A stretch of 64,000 nt of DNA from Clostridia bacterium (GTDB lineage Bacteria > Bacillota > Clostridia > Christensenellales > Aristaeellaceae), in contig CAAGFE010000060.1 in the NCBI GenBank assembly GCA_900769075.1, forward strand, positions 62,001-126,000. The letters are read 5' to 3'. Below, piece after piece: positions 1 to 8,832 of the stretch. Below the pieces are notes generated by a model. It did no database searches. It saw only the letters and a list, made by a program, of their open reading frames with translations, and was not told where the DNA came from. Position 1 is the stretch's first letter, and each line of letters opens with the position of its first letter. A program made the translations under genes and the position numbers.

Positions 1-1220
1 CGCACGGTCACAACGGACGGCACGCCCTCATGGCCCACATACCGGCCATGGAGCATCTCCGGGTCGGCAAAGTCCCGCCCGGCGGGTACGAACCAGCGGT
101 GGCAGGTATCCAGCGGAAGGCCCAACACGGCGTTGTACAGCGTCCACATGATGTCATCCATGTCCTCATCACCGCAGTTGCACAGCACCGCAAAGCCGTA
201 GCCCTCCCCCAGCAGCAAGCCGCCCTTGGTGGATACGCCGTGGAGCCCGCCGGAATGCTCACAGATGGTGTGACCGCATTTCACGCGCTTGTACAGGCCC
301 AGCCCGTAGCAGGCAATCTCCTGCGCAGGAATGGCGGGGCCAATCATGGCCTCCACCGCCGCACGGGGCAGAACCTGCTTGCCCTCATGCACACCGTAGC
401 AGGACAGGCATCGGTAGTATGCCGCCATGTCCCGCGCGGTGGATTTGACCATGGCGCAGCCGCGGAAGGGCGGCAGAACGCTCCAGTTGTCATCGCAAAT
501 CAGTTCGCCATCTTCCCGTTCAAACAGAGAGGTGATGTTGCCGCCGGAGAGCGCACGGGCGGACACGCAGTCATCATCCATGATGGTACGGGTCATGCCA
601 AGGGGCTGGAAGATACGCTCCATGCAGAACCGCTCCAGCGGGATGCCAGCCGCCTGATCCGCCACGAAGGACAGAATCGCGTAGCCTTCGTTGCTGTAGG
701 ACATGTTCTCCCCGGGTGCACCGACGGTCGGATACTTGCAATTTGCAATGTACTCAATGATCTGGTCAATGGTCTCCATCCGGTTGGGAGCGCTTGCCCG
801 CATGGCGTCAATCCATTCGCCGCTGCGGTTGATGCTGTTGACGGCAATGGACCATTCCAGAGGCTCCATCGGCGGGATTCCGCTGGTATGCTGGGCCAGT
901 GTGCGGAGCGTCACTGTATCCCGGGGCGCGCCGGGAACTCTGAAATCGGGGAAATACTTGCATACCGGATCTTCCCAGCTCAGCTTGCCCTCCGTTTCCA
1001 GAATGGACAGCGCCAGGCAGGTGATGGACTTGGACATGGAGGCAATACCGAACATGGTGTCCATATCCACGGGAACGGACAGGGCCGCATCCTTGCAGCC
1101 ATAGGCCTGTTCGAACACCACGCCCTCCGGCCCCTTGACACAGACCGTCACACCGGGCAGACGTTCCTTTGCAACCAGCGCCCGGATTCGCGTATCGAGT
1201 TCTTTTGCATCGAAGTGCAT
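1..1220 (-). CDS. Serine hydrolase, beta-lactamase/DD-peptidase class C fold (3' end outside window)
   Basis: The frame is open to the left edge of the window, so the C-terminus is missing; about 406 residues are visible. It has the penicillin-binding serine hydrolase signatures: an SMSK box (nucleophile Ser61, Lys64), a Tyr-Ser-Asn triad in MSYSNEG, and a late HSGG motif in the position of the KTG/HxG box. No signal peptide is visible, so it looks cytoplasmic. The ATG at 1220 has an AAGGAG Shine-Dalgarno, and only 10 bases separate it from the LD-carboxypeptidase gene upstream. It is the tenth gene of an operon of peptide import and D-amino-acid/murein peptide enzymes. A D,D- or D-aminopeptidase/esterase role on imported peptides is inferred from context; the family also contains esterases and beta-lactamases. 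Confidence 0.85.
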   Translation of the reverse strand, partial: MHFDAKELDTRIRALVAKERLPGVTVCVKGPEGVVFEQAYGCKDAALSVPVDMDTMFGIASMSKSITCLALSILETEGKLSWEDPVCKYFPDFRVPGAPRDTVTLRTLAQHTSGIPPMEPLEWSIAVNSINRSGEWIDAMRASAPNRMETIDQIIEYIANCKYPTVGAPGENMSYSNEGYAILSFVADQAAGIPLERFCMERIFQPLGMTRTIMDDDCVSARALSGGNITSLFEREDGELICDDNWSVLPPFRGCAMVKSTARDMAAYYRCLSCYGVHEGKQVLPRAAVEAMIGPAIPAQEIACYGLGLYKRVKCGHTICEHSGGLHGVSTKGGLLLGEGYGFAVLCNCGDEDMDDIMWTLYNAVLGLPLDTCHRWFVPAGRDFADPEMLHGRYVGHEGVPSVVTV

Positions 1221-1230
1221 GCGTCTCTCC

Positions 1231-2169
1231 TTACTCCGTCACGGCGCTTTCCAGCACGGTGAGGCTGCATTTGTCCGCGTCCATCCGGCATTTGACGCCG
1301 AAGGGAAGCGTGAGCTTCGGGGTACAATGACCGCAGCGAAGGCCGCTGAGGACAGGCTTTCCACTTGGCAGCACCACGTCCCGGATGATTTCCTCCAGGG
1401 ACAATCCGAATGCCGGGTACTCAATGGGGCAATCCGCAAAATCTCCGAACACCACACCGGCGCAATCGTCAAACTTCCCGGCCAGGCGAAGCTGGGTCAG
1501 CATCCGGTCAACGCAATAGGTGCGTTCCCCGACCTCCTCAATGAAGAGAATGCGGCCCTTCGTATCCAGCTCCCAGGGGGTGCCGATGGTGCCGGCAATC
1601 AGCGAAAGATTGCCGCCCACCAGGATTCCCTCCGCTTGACCGGACTGCATGGTTTGCTTGGGGTATTCCGGGGGGTTCAGCAGTTCCCCTGCCGGCTGCG
1701 CATGCATCAGCGCACGGTACATGGAGGCAAGGGAAAACGCATCCAGTGGCTTTCCTGCCCAGCAGGCTGTCGGCATCGGCCCATGGAAGGTGGCCAGATT
1801 GGACTTCTGGAGAAGGGCAATATGGAGCGCTGTGATATCGGAAAAGCCCATGAAGATCTTGGGATGCCTGGCGATCAGGCCGTAATCCAGCTGATCGAGG
1901 ATGCGCATGGTGCCGTAGCCGCCGCGGATGCAGAAGATCGCGTCCACCTCATCATCCGCGAACATGGTGTTGATGTCCCTCGCTCGAACTTCGTCCGAAC
2001 CGGAGAGGTAGCCATACTTCTGCCCCACGCTCTCGCCCAGCTTCACCTTGAAGCCCATCCGTTCCGTTTCCGCCACAGCCTTTTCGATGGCGCCCTCCGT
2101 GCGGACGGCCCCGGAAGGCGCGATAAAGCCAATGGTAGAGCCGAATTGCAGTTTTTTGCCGTAATTCAT
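1231..2169 (-). CDS. LD-carboxypeptidase, peptidase family S66
   Basis: The 312-residue protein is of normal length for cytoplasmic S66 muramoyltetrapeptide carboxypeptidases (LdcA/YkfA), which remove the terminal D-Ala from L,D-bonded murein tetrapeptides. The nucleophile elbow GFSD places Ser110, and the expected partners are Glu211 (in FIEEVGE) and His281 (in RCGHCTP). The N-terminal half has the family motif IRGGYG. There is no signal peptide. It sits 10 bases after the M55 D-aminopeptidase gene and 10 bases before the serine hydrolase. In Bacillus subtilis the S66 enzyme YkfA is likewise linked to the dpp dipeptide transporter, which supports a murein-peptide recycling role. The catalytic assignment is strong; the exact substrate is inferred. 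Confidence 0.93.
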   Translation of the reverse strand: MNYGKKLQFGSTIGFIAPSGAVRTEGAIEKAVAETERMGFKVKLGESVGQKYGYLSGSDEVRARDINTMFADDEVDAIFCIRGGYGTMRILDQLDYGLIARHPKIFMGFSDITALHIALLQKSNLATFHGPMPTACWAGKPLDAFSLASMYRALMHAQPAGELLNPPEYPKQTMQSGQAEGILVGGNLSLIAGTIGTPWELDTKGRILFIEEVGERTYCVDRMLTQLRLAGKFDDCAGVVFGDFADCPIEYPAFGLSLEEIIRDVVLPSGKPVLSGLRCGHCTPKLTLPFGVKCRMDADKCSLTVLESAVTE

Positions 2170-2179
2170 GAGCAGCTCC

Positions 2180-2980
2180 TTACAGCACCCAGTGGAAGAA
2201 CTTCAGGCAGTCCATCCAGTCATCGGCATCGTAGGCGACTGTCTTGACGTCCACCTGCCGGGCGCCGGGGTAGAATCCGCCGTCGTAGGCGCGGAAGTGA
2301 TCCTTGAAGTTGATTTCCACATGGAAATGCTCCGGCAGCGGGAACATACAATCCTTGCCGTTTTTCTGCACGGCCTTTTCTACGGTTTCGCGGATGCGGC
2401 GCACAGCCAGATTCGGATGAATGGACAGGGAGCCGTTGCCCGTTCCCTCGCTGACAGGAACGACGGAAATATTGGGGTTCACGGACTGAATCCAGTCGCA
2501 CAGGCCCTTGTCGCCGCACACGCAGAACACCGGCACGCCGACATAGGCCGCAGTCAGGCTGTTCATCATCAACTCGGAGGCGATCACGCCGTTGATTTTG
2601 ACATAGTTGTTGCCCAGGTTCATCGTGTGGGACAGGGGGTTGCTGTTGGTTCCGGCGGCATTGTGGTAGCCGGTGAATACCACACCATCAAAGCTTTTGT
2701 CCAGTCCAAACATCATCGAATAGGGATGGCGGCTCCAGGCACGGAAGATACGGGCCTGTTCCGGGAGTGCGGAGGGATCAATGTTGCGGCCCGAATCATG
2801 GGCGTCCTTGACGAGGATATCCTCATACCCGGCCGCAATCGCGCCTTCGCAGGCCGCGGCAACCTCGCGGGTCATCTGGGCGGCAAAATGGGAATACAGG
2901 GGTTTGCCGATTTCAGTTTCATCCCAATGGGTGATGCCGGTGGTGCCTTCCAGATCGGCGGAAATAAACAGTTTCTTCAT
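2180..2980 (-). CDS. dppA: D-aminopeptidase, DppA-like, peptidase family M55
   Basis: The 266-residue protein matches the M55 zinc D-aminopeptidase family, a self-compartmentalising decamer in B. subtilis that cleaves D-Ala-D-Ala and similar D-peptides. Visible metal-ligand motifs are SADLEG (Asp9, Glu11), KDAHD (His61) and GYHN (His106), all in family order. The segment around Asn-Pro-Leu-Ser-His-Thr is also typical. The gene begins 3 bases after the M20 amidohydrolase stop, so the two are probably translationally coupled. As in the B. subtilis dpp operon, a D-aminopeptidase is encoded with an oligopeptide ABC transporter, here together with an alanine racemase that can convert the released D-Ala. 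Confidence 0.92.
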   Translation of the reverse strand: MKKLFISADLEGTTGITHWDETEIGKPLYSHFAAQMTREVAAACEGAIAAGYEDILVKDAHDSGRNIDPSALPEQARIFRAWSRHPYSMMFGLDKSFDGVVFTGYHNAAGTNSNPLSHTMNLGNNYVKINGVIASELMMNSLTAAYVGVPVFCVCGDKGLCDWIQSVNPNISVVPVSEGTGNGSLSIHPNLAVRRIRETVEKAVQKNGKDCMFPLPEHFHVEINFKDHFRAYDGGFYPGARQVDVKTVAYDADDWMDCLKFFHWVL

Positions 2981-2983
2981 CCT

Positions 2984-4177
2984 TCATTCTCCTTGTGTAT
3001 TATGATCGGTGCCGTCGAGCACCAGGGCAACATGCATCAGGGTGCCGACGGTCAGGCAGTCCTCATCAATGCGGAAATCCCGGCTGTGCAGCGGAGCGGC
3101 GGGCATCCATTCGGGGCTGACGCATCCAACGTGGAAGAACGCGCCGGGGGCGCAATCGCTGAAGAAGGAGAAATCCTCCCCGCCCATGCTGGGTGCCGGC
3201 TTCTCCACCGTATTCTCCGCGCCGAACAGCCGCGCTGCCACCCGTTTGACGCGGTCAGCTTCCGCGGCATTGTTGACCAGCGCCGCATAGCCGGGCTCAA
3301 TCTCAACCTGAGCCGTGCAGCCCATGGCGGCGGCGACATGCTCTGCAATTTGGACAACGCGCTGCTTCATCCTGGCGCGCAGCTCCGCGTTGGCCGTGCG
3401 CAGCGTGCCGCGCATGCGGACCTCATCGCAGATGATGTTCTGCGCCGTACCGCCTTCTATCACTCCGATGGTCAGCACCGCGCTTTCCAGGGGGGAAACG
3501 TTCCTGGAGACCACGCTTTGCAGCGCGGAAATCACCTGTGCTGCGCAGACGATGGCATCCGTTCCCTGCTCCGGGTAGGCGCCATGGCCCGCCTTGCCAA
3601 GGATGGTCAGGTTAACCGTGTCAATGGAGGCGTTGAGCGTCCCGGCGCGGGTTTCCACCTTGCCCACCGGCAGATGGGGCATGACATGGAGGCCATACAC
3701 ACGATCCACATGGGGATGCTCCATCGCGCCCGCCTTCACCATCGGTTCCGCGCCGCCGTCGGTTTCCTCGGCAGGCTGGAACAGGAATTTGACCTTACCG
3801 TGCAGCTCGCCGCGAAGGCTGGTGAGCACCTTTGCCGCGCCAAGCGCCATGGCGACATGAGCGTCATGGCCGCAGGCATGCATCATCCCCTCGTGCTTGG
3901 AACGGAATGGACAGCCCTCAGGCTCCACAAGGGGCAGCGCATCCATGTCCGCACGAATGGCGACGGTTTCGCCGGGATATGCGCCTTCCACAAGCGCGAT
4001 CACCCAGGTTCGCTCCGTGGTATAGGGCACGCCGATTTCGTCCAGTGCATCCATGATGGCCTGCTGCGTTTTGAACTCCTTGAAGCCGCCTTCCGGAATG
4101 CGATGGAGCTTCCGGCGCATGGATACGATCCAATCCCTTTCGGCGTTCACCAGCTCTTTGAGTCGCTGATCGTTCAT
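2984..4177 (-). CDS. M20D-family amidohydrolase/aminoacylase
   Basis: This 397-residue metallohydrolase belongs to the M20D group (hippurate hydrolase, N-acetyl-diaminopimelate deacetylase, IAA-amino-acid hydrolase). The di-metal site is visible as HACGHDAH at residues 100-107, preceded by the RADMDALP strand with Asp79. The motif EGGTAQNII typical of the dimerisation domain and a late MGGEDFSFF motif are also present. These enzymes cleave amide bonds of N-acylated amino acids or short peptides in the cytosol. It lies 12 bases after the alanine racemase gene and 3 bases before dppA. Context suggests release of amino acids such as DAP or Glu from imported acyl or murein peptides, but specificity cannot be read from sequence. 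Confidence 0.88.
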   Translation of the reverse strand: MNDQRLKELVNAERDWIVSMRRKLHRIPEGGFKEFKTQQAIMDALDEIGVPYTTERTWVIALVEGAYPGETVAIRADMDALPLVEPEGCPFRSKHEGMMHACGHDAHVAMALGAAKVLTSLRGELHGKVKFLFQPAEETDGGAEPMVKAGAMEHPHVDRVYGLHVMPHLPVGKVETRAGTLNASIDTVNLTILGKAGHGAYPEQGTDAIVCAAQVISALQSVVSRNVSPLESAVLTIGVIEGGTAQNIICDEVRMRGTLRTANAELRARMKQRVVQIAEHVAAAMGCTAQVEIEPGYAALVNNAAEADRVKRVAARLFGAENTVEKPAPSMGGEDFSFFSDCAPGAFFHVGCVSPEWMPAAPLHSRDFRIDEDCLTVGTLMHVALVLDGTDHNTQGE

Positions 4178-4189
4178 CCCTGCATCTCC

Positions 4190-5332
4190 TTATGTCAGAT
4201 GGTCGATGATCCCGACTACCTGACCGTTCTCAAGATAAATCCGCGGAACCCGCTTGCCCGTGCGCGCGAGGCATTCGTTGCGGTTGAGCTTGCCCCATTC
4301 CGCATACTCATCCACCCCGATGGTGCCGCCCAAAAGCGTGACCGCATCGCCTTCGCGGGCCTCGGGGATGTCCGTGACATCCACCATCATCTGATCCATG
4401 CAGACAAGCCCCGCAACGGGTGCGCGCTTGCCGCGGATTTCGACCTCTCCGACACTGTTCAGCCGGGGATAACCGTCGATATACCCCGCTGACAGGGTCG
4501 CAATCATGCTGTCCCGGTGAAGCGGATGGGATTCATCGTATCCAAGGCACGCTCCGGCAGCAACGCGGTGAAGCTGGGCAATGCGCGTCCTGACCGTCAG
4601 GGCCAGCCTGCTCTCTTCGGGATGCGGATAACGACGGGGATACACGCCGTACAGCCAGGCCCCGGTGCGCACCGCGTCCAGATGGTCGTTCGGGTAGCGA
4701 ACCATGCCGATGCTGTCCAGCGCGTGCACCATGGGGATGGTCAATCCTCGCTGAATGAGCGCGTCCCGGCAGCCGGTCAGCAGGTCAATCTGCCGACGGT
4801 CCGCCTCCTGATCCCGCAGGGCCAAATGGGTGAAGAGGCCCTCCAGGGACACCAGGCCGCTGCCGTTGATGTGCATCACCGCGTCCGCCGCTTCATCCGG
4901 GGAAAAGCCCAGACGATTCAGCCCGGTCTCCAGCTTGATATGCACGCGGGCCTTGCAGCCGACCGCTTTTGCCGCGTTGATCACAGCTTCCGCATACCGG
5001 TCGGAAAAAACCGTCAGCAGCATGCCCGCAGAAATGGCGTGAGGCAGCTGGGCTTCGCCGCACAGGCCGAGAATCAGCACATCGCATGCCGGGACGGATT
5101 TGCGAATCTCAGCGGCTTCATTGTAGGAGGCGACGGCAAACATCCGCTGTCCCTCCTGGTACAGGCGCCTGGCTACCATAGGCGCCCCCAGACCATAGGC
5201 ATCCGCCTTCAGCACGCAGATGAGCTGCGTAGGAGCAGACAGATGGGCCAGCGCGTTCCTGTAATTCCGGACGAGCTGGGACAGGTCAACCTCTGCCCAG
5301 CAGCGGGAGGTGGCTTCTTCATAGGAGATCAT
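4190..5332 (-). CDS. alr: Alanine racemase (PLP-dependent)
   Basis: From the ATG at 5332 the product has 380 residues, the usual Alr length. The PLP lysine is in the motif VLKADAYGLG (Lys42 from this start). The catalytic Tyr of the second barrel face is in SAGYIDGYPR, and the C-terminal beta domain with the CMDQMMVDVTD signature is present. I preferred the ATG at 5332, preceded by AAGGGGAG, over an in-frame TTG at 5359 that lacks a Shine-Dalgarno. The gene lies 88 bases after oppF and 12 before the amidohydrolase. Within a peptide-import/D-peptidase operon it probably interconverts D- and L-alanine released from wall peptides (catabolic, DadX-like role). Whether it is also the biosynthetic racemase depends on other alr copies elsewhere. 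Confidence 0.93.
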   Translation of the reverse strand: MISYEEATSRCWAEVDLSQLVRNYRNALAHLSAPTQLICVLKADAYGLGAPMVARRLYQEGQRMFAVASYNEAAEIRKSVPACDVLILGLCGEAQLPHAISAGMLLTVFSDRYAEAVINAAKAVGCKARVHIKLETGLNRLGFSPDEAADAVMHINGSGLVSLEGLFTHLALRDQEADRRQIDLLTGCRDALIQRGLTIPMVHALDSIGMVRYPNDHLDAVRTGAWLYGVYPRRYPHPEESRLALTVRTRIAQLHRVAAGACLGYDESHPLHRDSMIATLSAGYIDGYPRLNSVGEVEIRGKRAPVAGLVCMDQMMVDVTDIPEAREGDAVTLLGGTIGVDEYAEWGKLNRNECLARTGKRVPRIYLENGQVVGIIDHLT

Positions 5333-5420
5333 GGCTCCCCTTCTTTCCCTGATAAGCAAGGGAGACCGCCGCGGCGCATGGCCTCAGCGATCCCCTCTGC
5401 GTGTTTGTATCCGCCTCAGA

Positions 5421-6359
5421 TCACGCATTCAGGATCCTGCGGTAGGTTTCTGCTTCCTTCTGATTTGCCCAAACCATGTGCCCGGGTTCGATTTCCATCC
5501 AGGCAGGCAGATCGTTGGCATAATCGTGCTGGCTGGGATCGTAGATCAGAAGCTTCTTGTTCTTCTCCCGGGCCGGATCCGGCAGCGGAATCGCGGACAG
5601 CAGCGCCCGGGTATAGGGATGCAGCGGATGGGCAAAGAGCTTCTCTGTTTCAGCCAGCTCCACCAGGACACCCTTGTGAATGACAGCGATTCGGTCACAG
5701 ATAAAGCGCATCACCGACAGGTCATGGGAGATGAACAGGTACGTCAGGCCCCGCTCCCGCTGAAGGTCACTGAGCAGGTTCAGCACCTGGGCACGGATGG
5801 ATACATCCAGCGCGGAAATCGGCTCGTCGGCGATGATGAATTCCGGCTGCATGATGAGCGCGCGGGCGACGCCGATGCGCTGACGCTGTCCGCCGGAAAA
5901 CTCATGGGGAAAGCGGGTTGCGAACTCCGGCAGCAGCCCGACCTCCATCAGCGCCTTCTCCACCCTCGCCTTTCGCTCCGTCTCTGGCAGGTGCGCGCCG
6001 CTGTACAGGCCCTCGGAAACGATGTAGTCCACCTTGGCGCGTTCGTTCAGGGAGGCCATGGGATCCTGAAAAATCATCTGAATCTGGCGGGTCACCTGGC
6101 GGTCAAGCTGTCTGGAAATCCGGCCATTGATTTTTTCACCCTTGAAAATGACCTCTCCGGCGGTTGTCGGATTGATGCGGGCAATGGCGCGGCCGATGGT
6201 AGTTTTGCCCGATCCGGACTCGCCCACCAGGCCGAAGGTTTCCCCCTTGTAGATCTCAAAGCTGACGTTATCGACAGCCTTGAAGCGGTTCTTGCGCTTG
6301 CCGAAGCAAACGTCCATGTGCTGCACCGAAAGGAGCACTTCACGCTGCTGATCAGTCAT
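5421..6359 (-). CDS. oppF: Oligopeptide ABC transporter ATP-binding protein OppF
   Basis: The 312-residue ATPase has Walker A GESGSGKTT (residues 46-54), the ABC signature FSGGQRQR and Walker B IIADEPISALD followed by an SHD switch histidine. The C-terminal oligopeptide-transporter extension (HPLHPYTRALLSAIP) is present, as in the Opp/Dpp family. It is the second ATPase of the heterodimer with OppD, and the two genes overlap by 8 bases. It energises import of peptides captured by OppA. It does not show the Cys-rich Fe-S tail seen in some OppF proteins. Confidence 0.95.
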   Translation of the reverse strand: MTDQQREVLLSVQHMDVCFGKRKNRFKAVDNVSFEIYKGETFGLVGESGSGKTTIGRAIARINPTTAGEVIFKGEKINGRISRQLDRQVTRQIQMIFQDPMASLNERAKVDYIVSEGLYSGAHLPETERKARVEKALMEVGLLPEFATRFPHEFSGGQRQRIGVARALIMQPEFIIADEPISALDVSIRAQVLNLLSDLQRERGLTYLFISHDLSVMRFICDRIAVIHKGVLVELAETEKLFAHPLHPYTRALLSAIPLPDPAREKNKKLLIYDPSQHDYANDLPAWMEIEPGHMVWANQKEAETYRRILNA

Positions 6360-7395
6360 ACCCCTTCACTCCTTCCGTTGCGAGCTTGATGACGGCCTCC
6401 GGAGGATCGATCTTGGGTGCCCGGGGATCCAGGAGCCAGGTGCGGGCCTTGTGGGTGGGTGAAACCTCGAAATATGGCGGCCGCTTCTCAAAATCAATCT
6501 TGAGTGCCTTGGGATTGCGCGGTGCAAAGGCATCCCCCTTGATTTCCTGGAACAGATTCGGCGGGGTGCCGTGAATGGAATACAGCGGCTCCCCCTTTAC
6601 GCCCATCTGAGGCAGCGAGGACAGCAGCGCCCAGGTGTAAGGGTGCTTGGGCTGATAGAACACTTCCTCGCACAGACCGATTTCCACAATATCCCCTGCG
6701 TACATTACAGCAATACGATCCGCCACGTTGGCCACGACCCCAAGATCGTGGGTGATGTACACCGTGGTGAGCTGGTATTTTTCGCGCAGACTGCGGATCA
6801 GGCGGAGAATCTGCGCCTGAATGGTTACGTCCAGCGCGGTGGTGGGCTCATCGCAGATCAGAATCTTGGGTCTGCAGGCCACGGCGATGGCGATCACCAC
6901 GCGCTGACGCATGCCGCCGGAAAACTCATGGGGGTACTGCTTACTGCGGCGTTCCGGCTCCGAAATGCCCACGTCTGTGAGGATGGACAGCATCTCCTTG
7001 CGGGCTGCTTCGCCGCGCAGGCCCTGGTGAAGGACGATGGCTTCCGTGATCTGCGCGCCGATGGTCTTCAGCGGGTTCAGGCTGGTCATGGGATCCTGGA
7101 GCACCATGGCGATTTCCTTGCCCCGAACCTTCAGCCACTGCTTCTCCGTTTTGAACTGCGTCAGATCCTCCCCCTTGTACAGAATGGAGCCGCCGTCAAT
7201 CCAGCCGTTTGCGTCCAGCAAGCCCATGAAGGTTTTCACAAATACGGACTTGCCGGAGCCGGATTCACCGACAACGGCCAGGCTTTCCCCCTTGTACAGG
7301 TCGATGGATACGCCGCGGATGGCGTGGAGCTTGCGTCCCCGAAGGTTGAACTTCACGTCGAGATCGCGTACCGAAAGAATGGTTTCTTGTTCCAC
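6352..7395 (-). CDS. oppD: Oligopeptide ABC transporter ATP-binding protein OppD
   Basis: The 347-residue product has Walker A GESGSGKS (residues 43-50), signature FSGGMRQR, Walker B ILICDEPTTALD and the switch ITHDLG. The C-terminal Opp extension carries HPYTWALLSSLPQ and then a proline-rich stretch (GTPPNL, FAPRNP). It lacks the usual Cys cluster there. It starts 15 bases after oppC and overlaps oppF by 8 bases, consistent with stoichiometric translation of the two ATPases. Confidence 0.95.
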   Translation of the reverse strand: MEQETILSVRDLDVKFNLRGRKLHAIRGVSIDLYKGESLAVVGESGSGKSVFVKTFMGLLDANGWIDGGSILYKGEDLTQFKTEKQWLKVRGKEIAMVLQDPMTSLNPLKTIGAQITEAIVLHQGLRGEAARKEMLSILTDVGISEPERRSKQYPHEFSGGMRQRVVIAIAVACRPKILICDEPTTALDVTIQAQILRLIRSLREKYQLTTVYITHDLGVVANVADRIAVMYAGDIVEIGLCEEVFYQPKHPYTWALLSSLPQMGVKGEPLYSIHGTPPNLFQEIKGDAFAPRNPKALKIDFEKRPPYFEVSPTHKARTWLLDPRAPKIDPPEAVIKLATEGVKGYD

Positions 7396-7410
7396 GTCCG
7401 TTCAGCCTCC

Positions 7411-8832
7411 TTATACATGATTCTTGGGATCGGCGGCATCCGCGAAGGCGTTGCCGATGATGTAAAACGAAATGGTGACGATGGACAGCACGATCGCCGG
7501 GAAAATCAGCTGATACCGCAGCGAGGCGGAGGTGATCAGCTTGCGGCCTTCGTTGATGAGGTTGCCCAGGGAGGGCGTATCGACCGGCAAACCCAGACCG
7601 ATGTAGGTGATGAACACCTCGCTGCCGATGGCGCCGGGAATGGACAGGGCCATGCGCAGCGTGATCACCGAAACCAGGTAGGGCAGCAGATTCTTCAGGA
7701 TGATGCGCCATGTGCTGGTGCCCAGGCAGCGGGAAGCCAGGTTGTAATCCCGGTCACGAATGATGACGATCTGGTTGCGGATGAAGCGCGCCATGCCGAG
7801 CCAGCCGGTCAGGCACATGGCGAAGATCAGCGTCTGGAGGCTGGGCTTCATGATGTAGGAGATCAGAATCAGGATGATGGTATTGGGGATGTTGTCAATG
7901 ACGTTATAGACCTCCGTCAGCAGACGGTCCAGCTTGCGGACATAGCCCCACAATACACCGATCAGAATGCCCACCAGGGCTTCCACCAGGGCAACAACAA
8001 AGCCGATAAACAGGCTGGTGCGTGTACCGCTCCAGACGCGTGCCCACAGATCCTGGCCTATGTTGTTTGTGCCGAACCAGAAGGCATGTTCACTGGGAAG
8101 AATGCGCAGCTCAACCTCCCGGTTCGCCGTCACCGTACCGTCGGTATTCAGGGCGAACGCGTCCGCCTCGGCGTAGAGCGCGTTGCCGCCATTGGTGTAC
8201 TCCATGGGGGTGGAATACATGTCGATCTTGAAATTGGAACGGCTCTCATAGGGAACGGCCGTCGGGTCCTCCGGCAGCTTCAGCTTGGTCTGGAAGTTAT
8301 TCTTCACATAGCCGGTCATGCCGTTGTATTCGACCTTGCACCATTCTTCTCCGTATTCGATGACGGTGAAGGGCGTGCGGGCCTTCAGGCTGGCAAGCAC
8401 ATTGTCCACGGCATACCAGCCATCGTAATCCTTGACCTCTGCGGCGTTGAAGGTCGCGCCCTCCGGAGCGGTCATCAGCACAGTGGACAGACTGGGCGAA
8501 AGATTGGACAGCTGCTTGCCGGACTGTGGATGATTGTTGATCAGGTTCGGCGGATACTGTCCCGGCAGATAGGGCTGGAGGAAGGTGAACAGCAGCAGCG
8601 CAATCAGCACGAACAGGAGAAACACCGCAACCTTATTTTTGAAGAACACCCGCAGCGTGCTCTGCCAATAGGAATAGTTGGAGTAACCGCTCTTTTCCGC
8701 GGCAGTTTCGTCATATTCAGCCAGGACAAACAGCTCATCCTCGTTGATTTCCGGTTCCTTCAGCTCCTTCTCAAGCTGCTCGGAGAGCGCCTTTTCGAGC
8801 TTCTCGCTCTTTGCATCCTTGATACTGAACAT
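7411..8832 (-). CDS. oppC: Oligopeptide ABC transporter permease OppC with an inserted SH3b-like extracytoplasmic domain
   Basis: At 473 residues this is about 170 longer than a normal OppC. It has an acidic cytosolic N-terminus, a first membrane segment at about 68-88, then an insertion at about 105-245 before the canonical permease core, which begins with HAFWFGTNNIGQDLWARV and ends with the EAA loop and five further membrane helices. Within the insertion, residues about 136-183 resemble a bacterial SH3 domain: a GWYAV start, a VIEYGEEWCKVEYNG strand pair and a terminal TGYVKNNF. The insertion should face outside, between TM1 and TM2. SH3b domains often bind peptidoglycan or peptides, which suits a permease encoded with murein-peptide hydrolases. 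The domain call is from motif only. The gene overlaps oppB by one base. Confidence 0.92.
   Translation of the reverse strand: MFSIKDAKSEKLEKALSEQLEKELKEPEINEDELFVLAEYDETAAEKSGYSNYSYWQSTLRVFFKNKVAVFLLFVLIALLLFTFLQPYLPGQYPPNLINNHPQSGKQLSNLSPSLSTVLMTAPEGATFNAAEVKDYDGWYAVDNVLASLKARTPFTVIEYGEEWCKVEYNGMTGYVKNNFQTKLKLPEDPTAVPYESRSNFKIDMYSTPMEYTNGGNALYAEADAFALNTDGTVTANREVELRILPSEHAFWFGTNNIGQDLWARVWSGTRTSLFIGFVVALVEALVGILIGVLWGYVRKLDRLLTEVYNVIDNIPNTIILILISYIMKPSLQTLIFAMCLTGWLGMARFIRNQIVIIRDRDYNLASRCLGTSTWRIILKNLLPYLVSVITLRMALSIPGAIGSEVFITYIGLGLPVDTPSLGNLINEGRKLITSASLRYQLIFPAIVLSIVTISFYIIGNAFADAADPKNHV

Noticed and set aside
30..1262. A long plus-strand open frame opposite the serine hydrolase
   Set aside because: High-GC codon bias creates long antisense frames. 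The product is His/Gly/Arg-rich without domains and lacks a good Shine-Dalgarno, whereas the minus frame has intact SxxK, YxN and HxG motifs.
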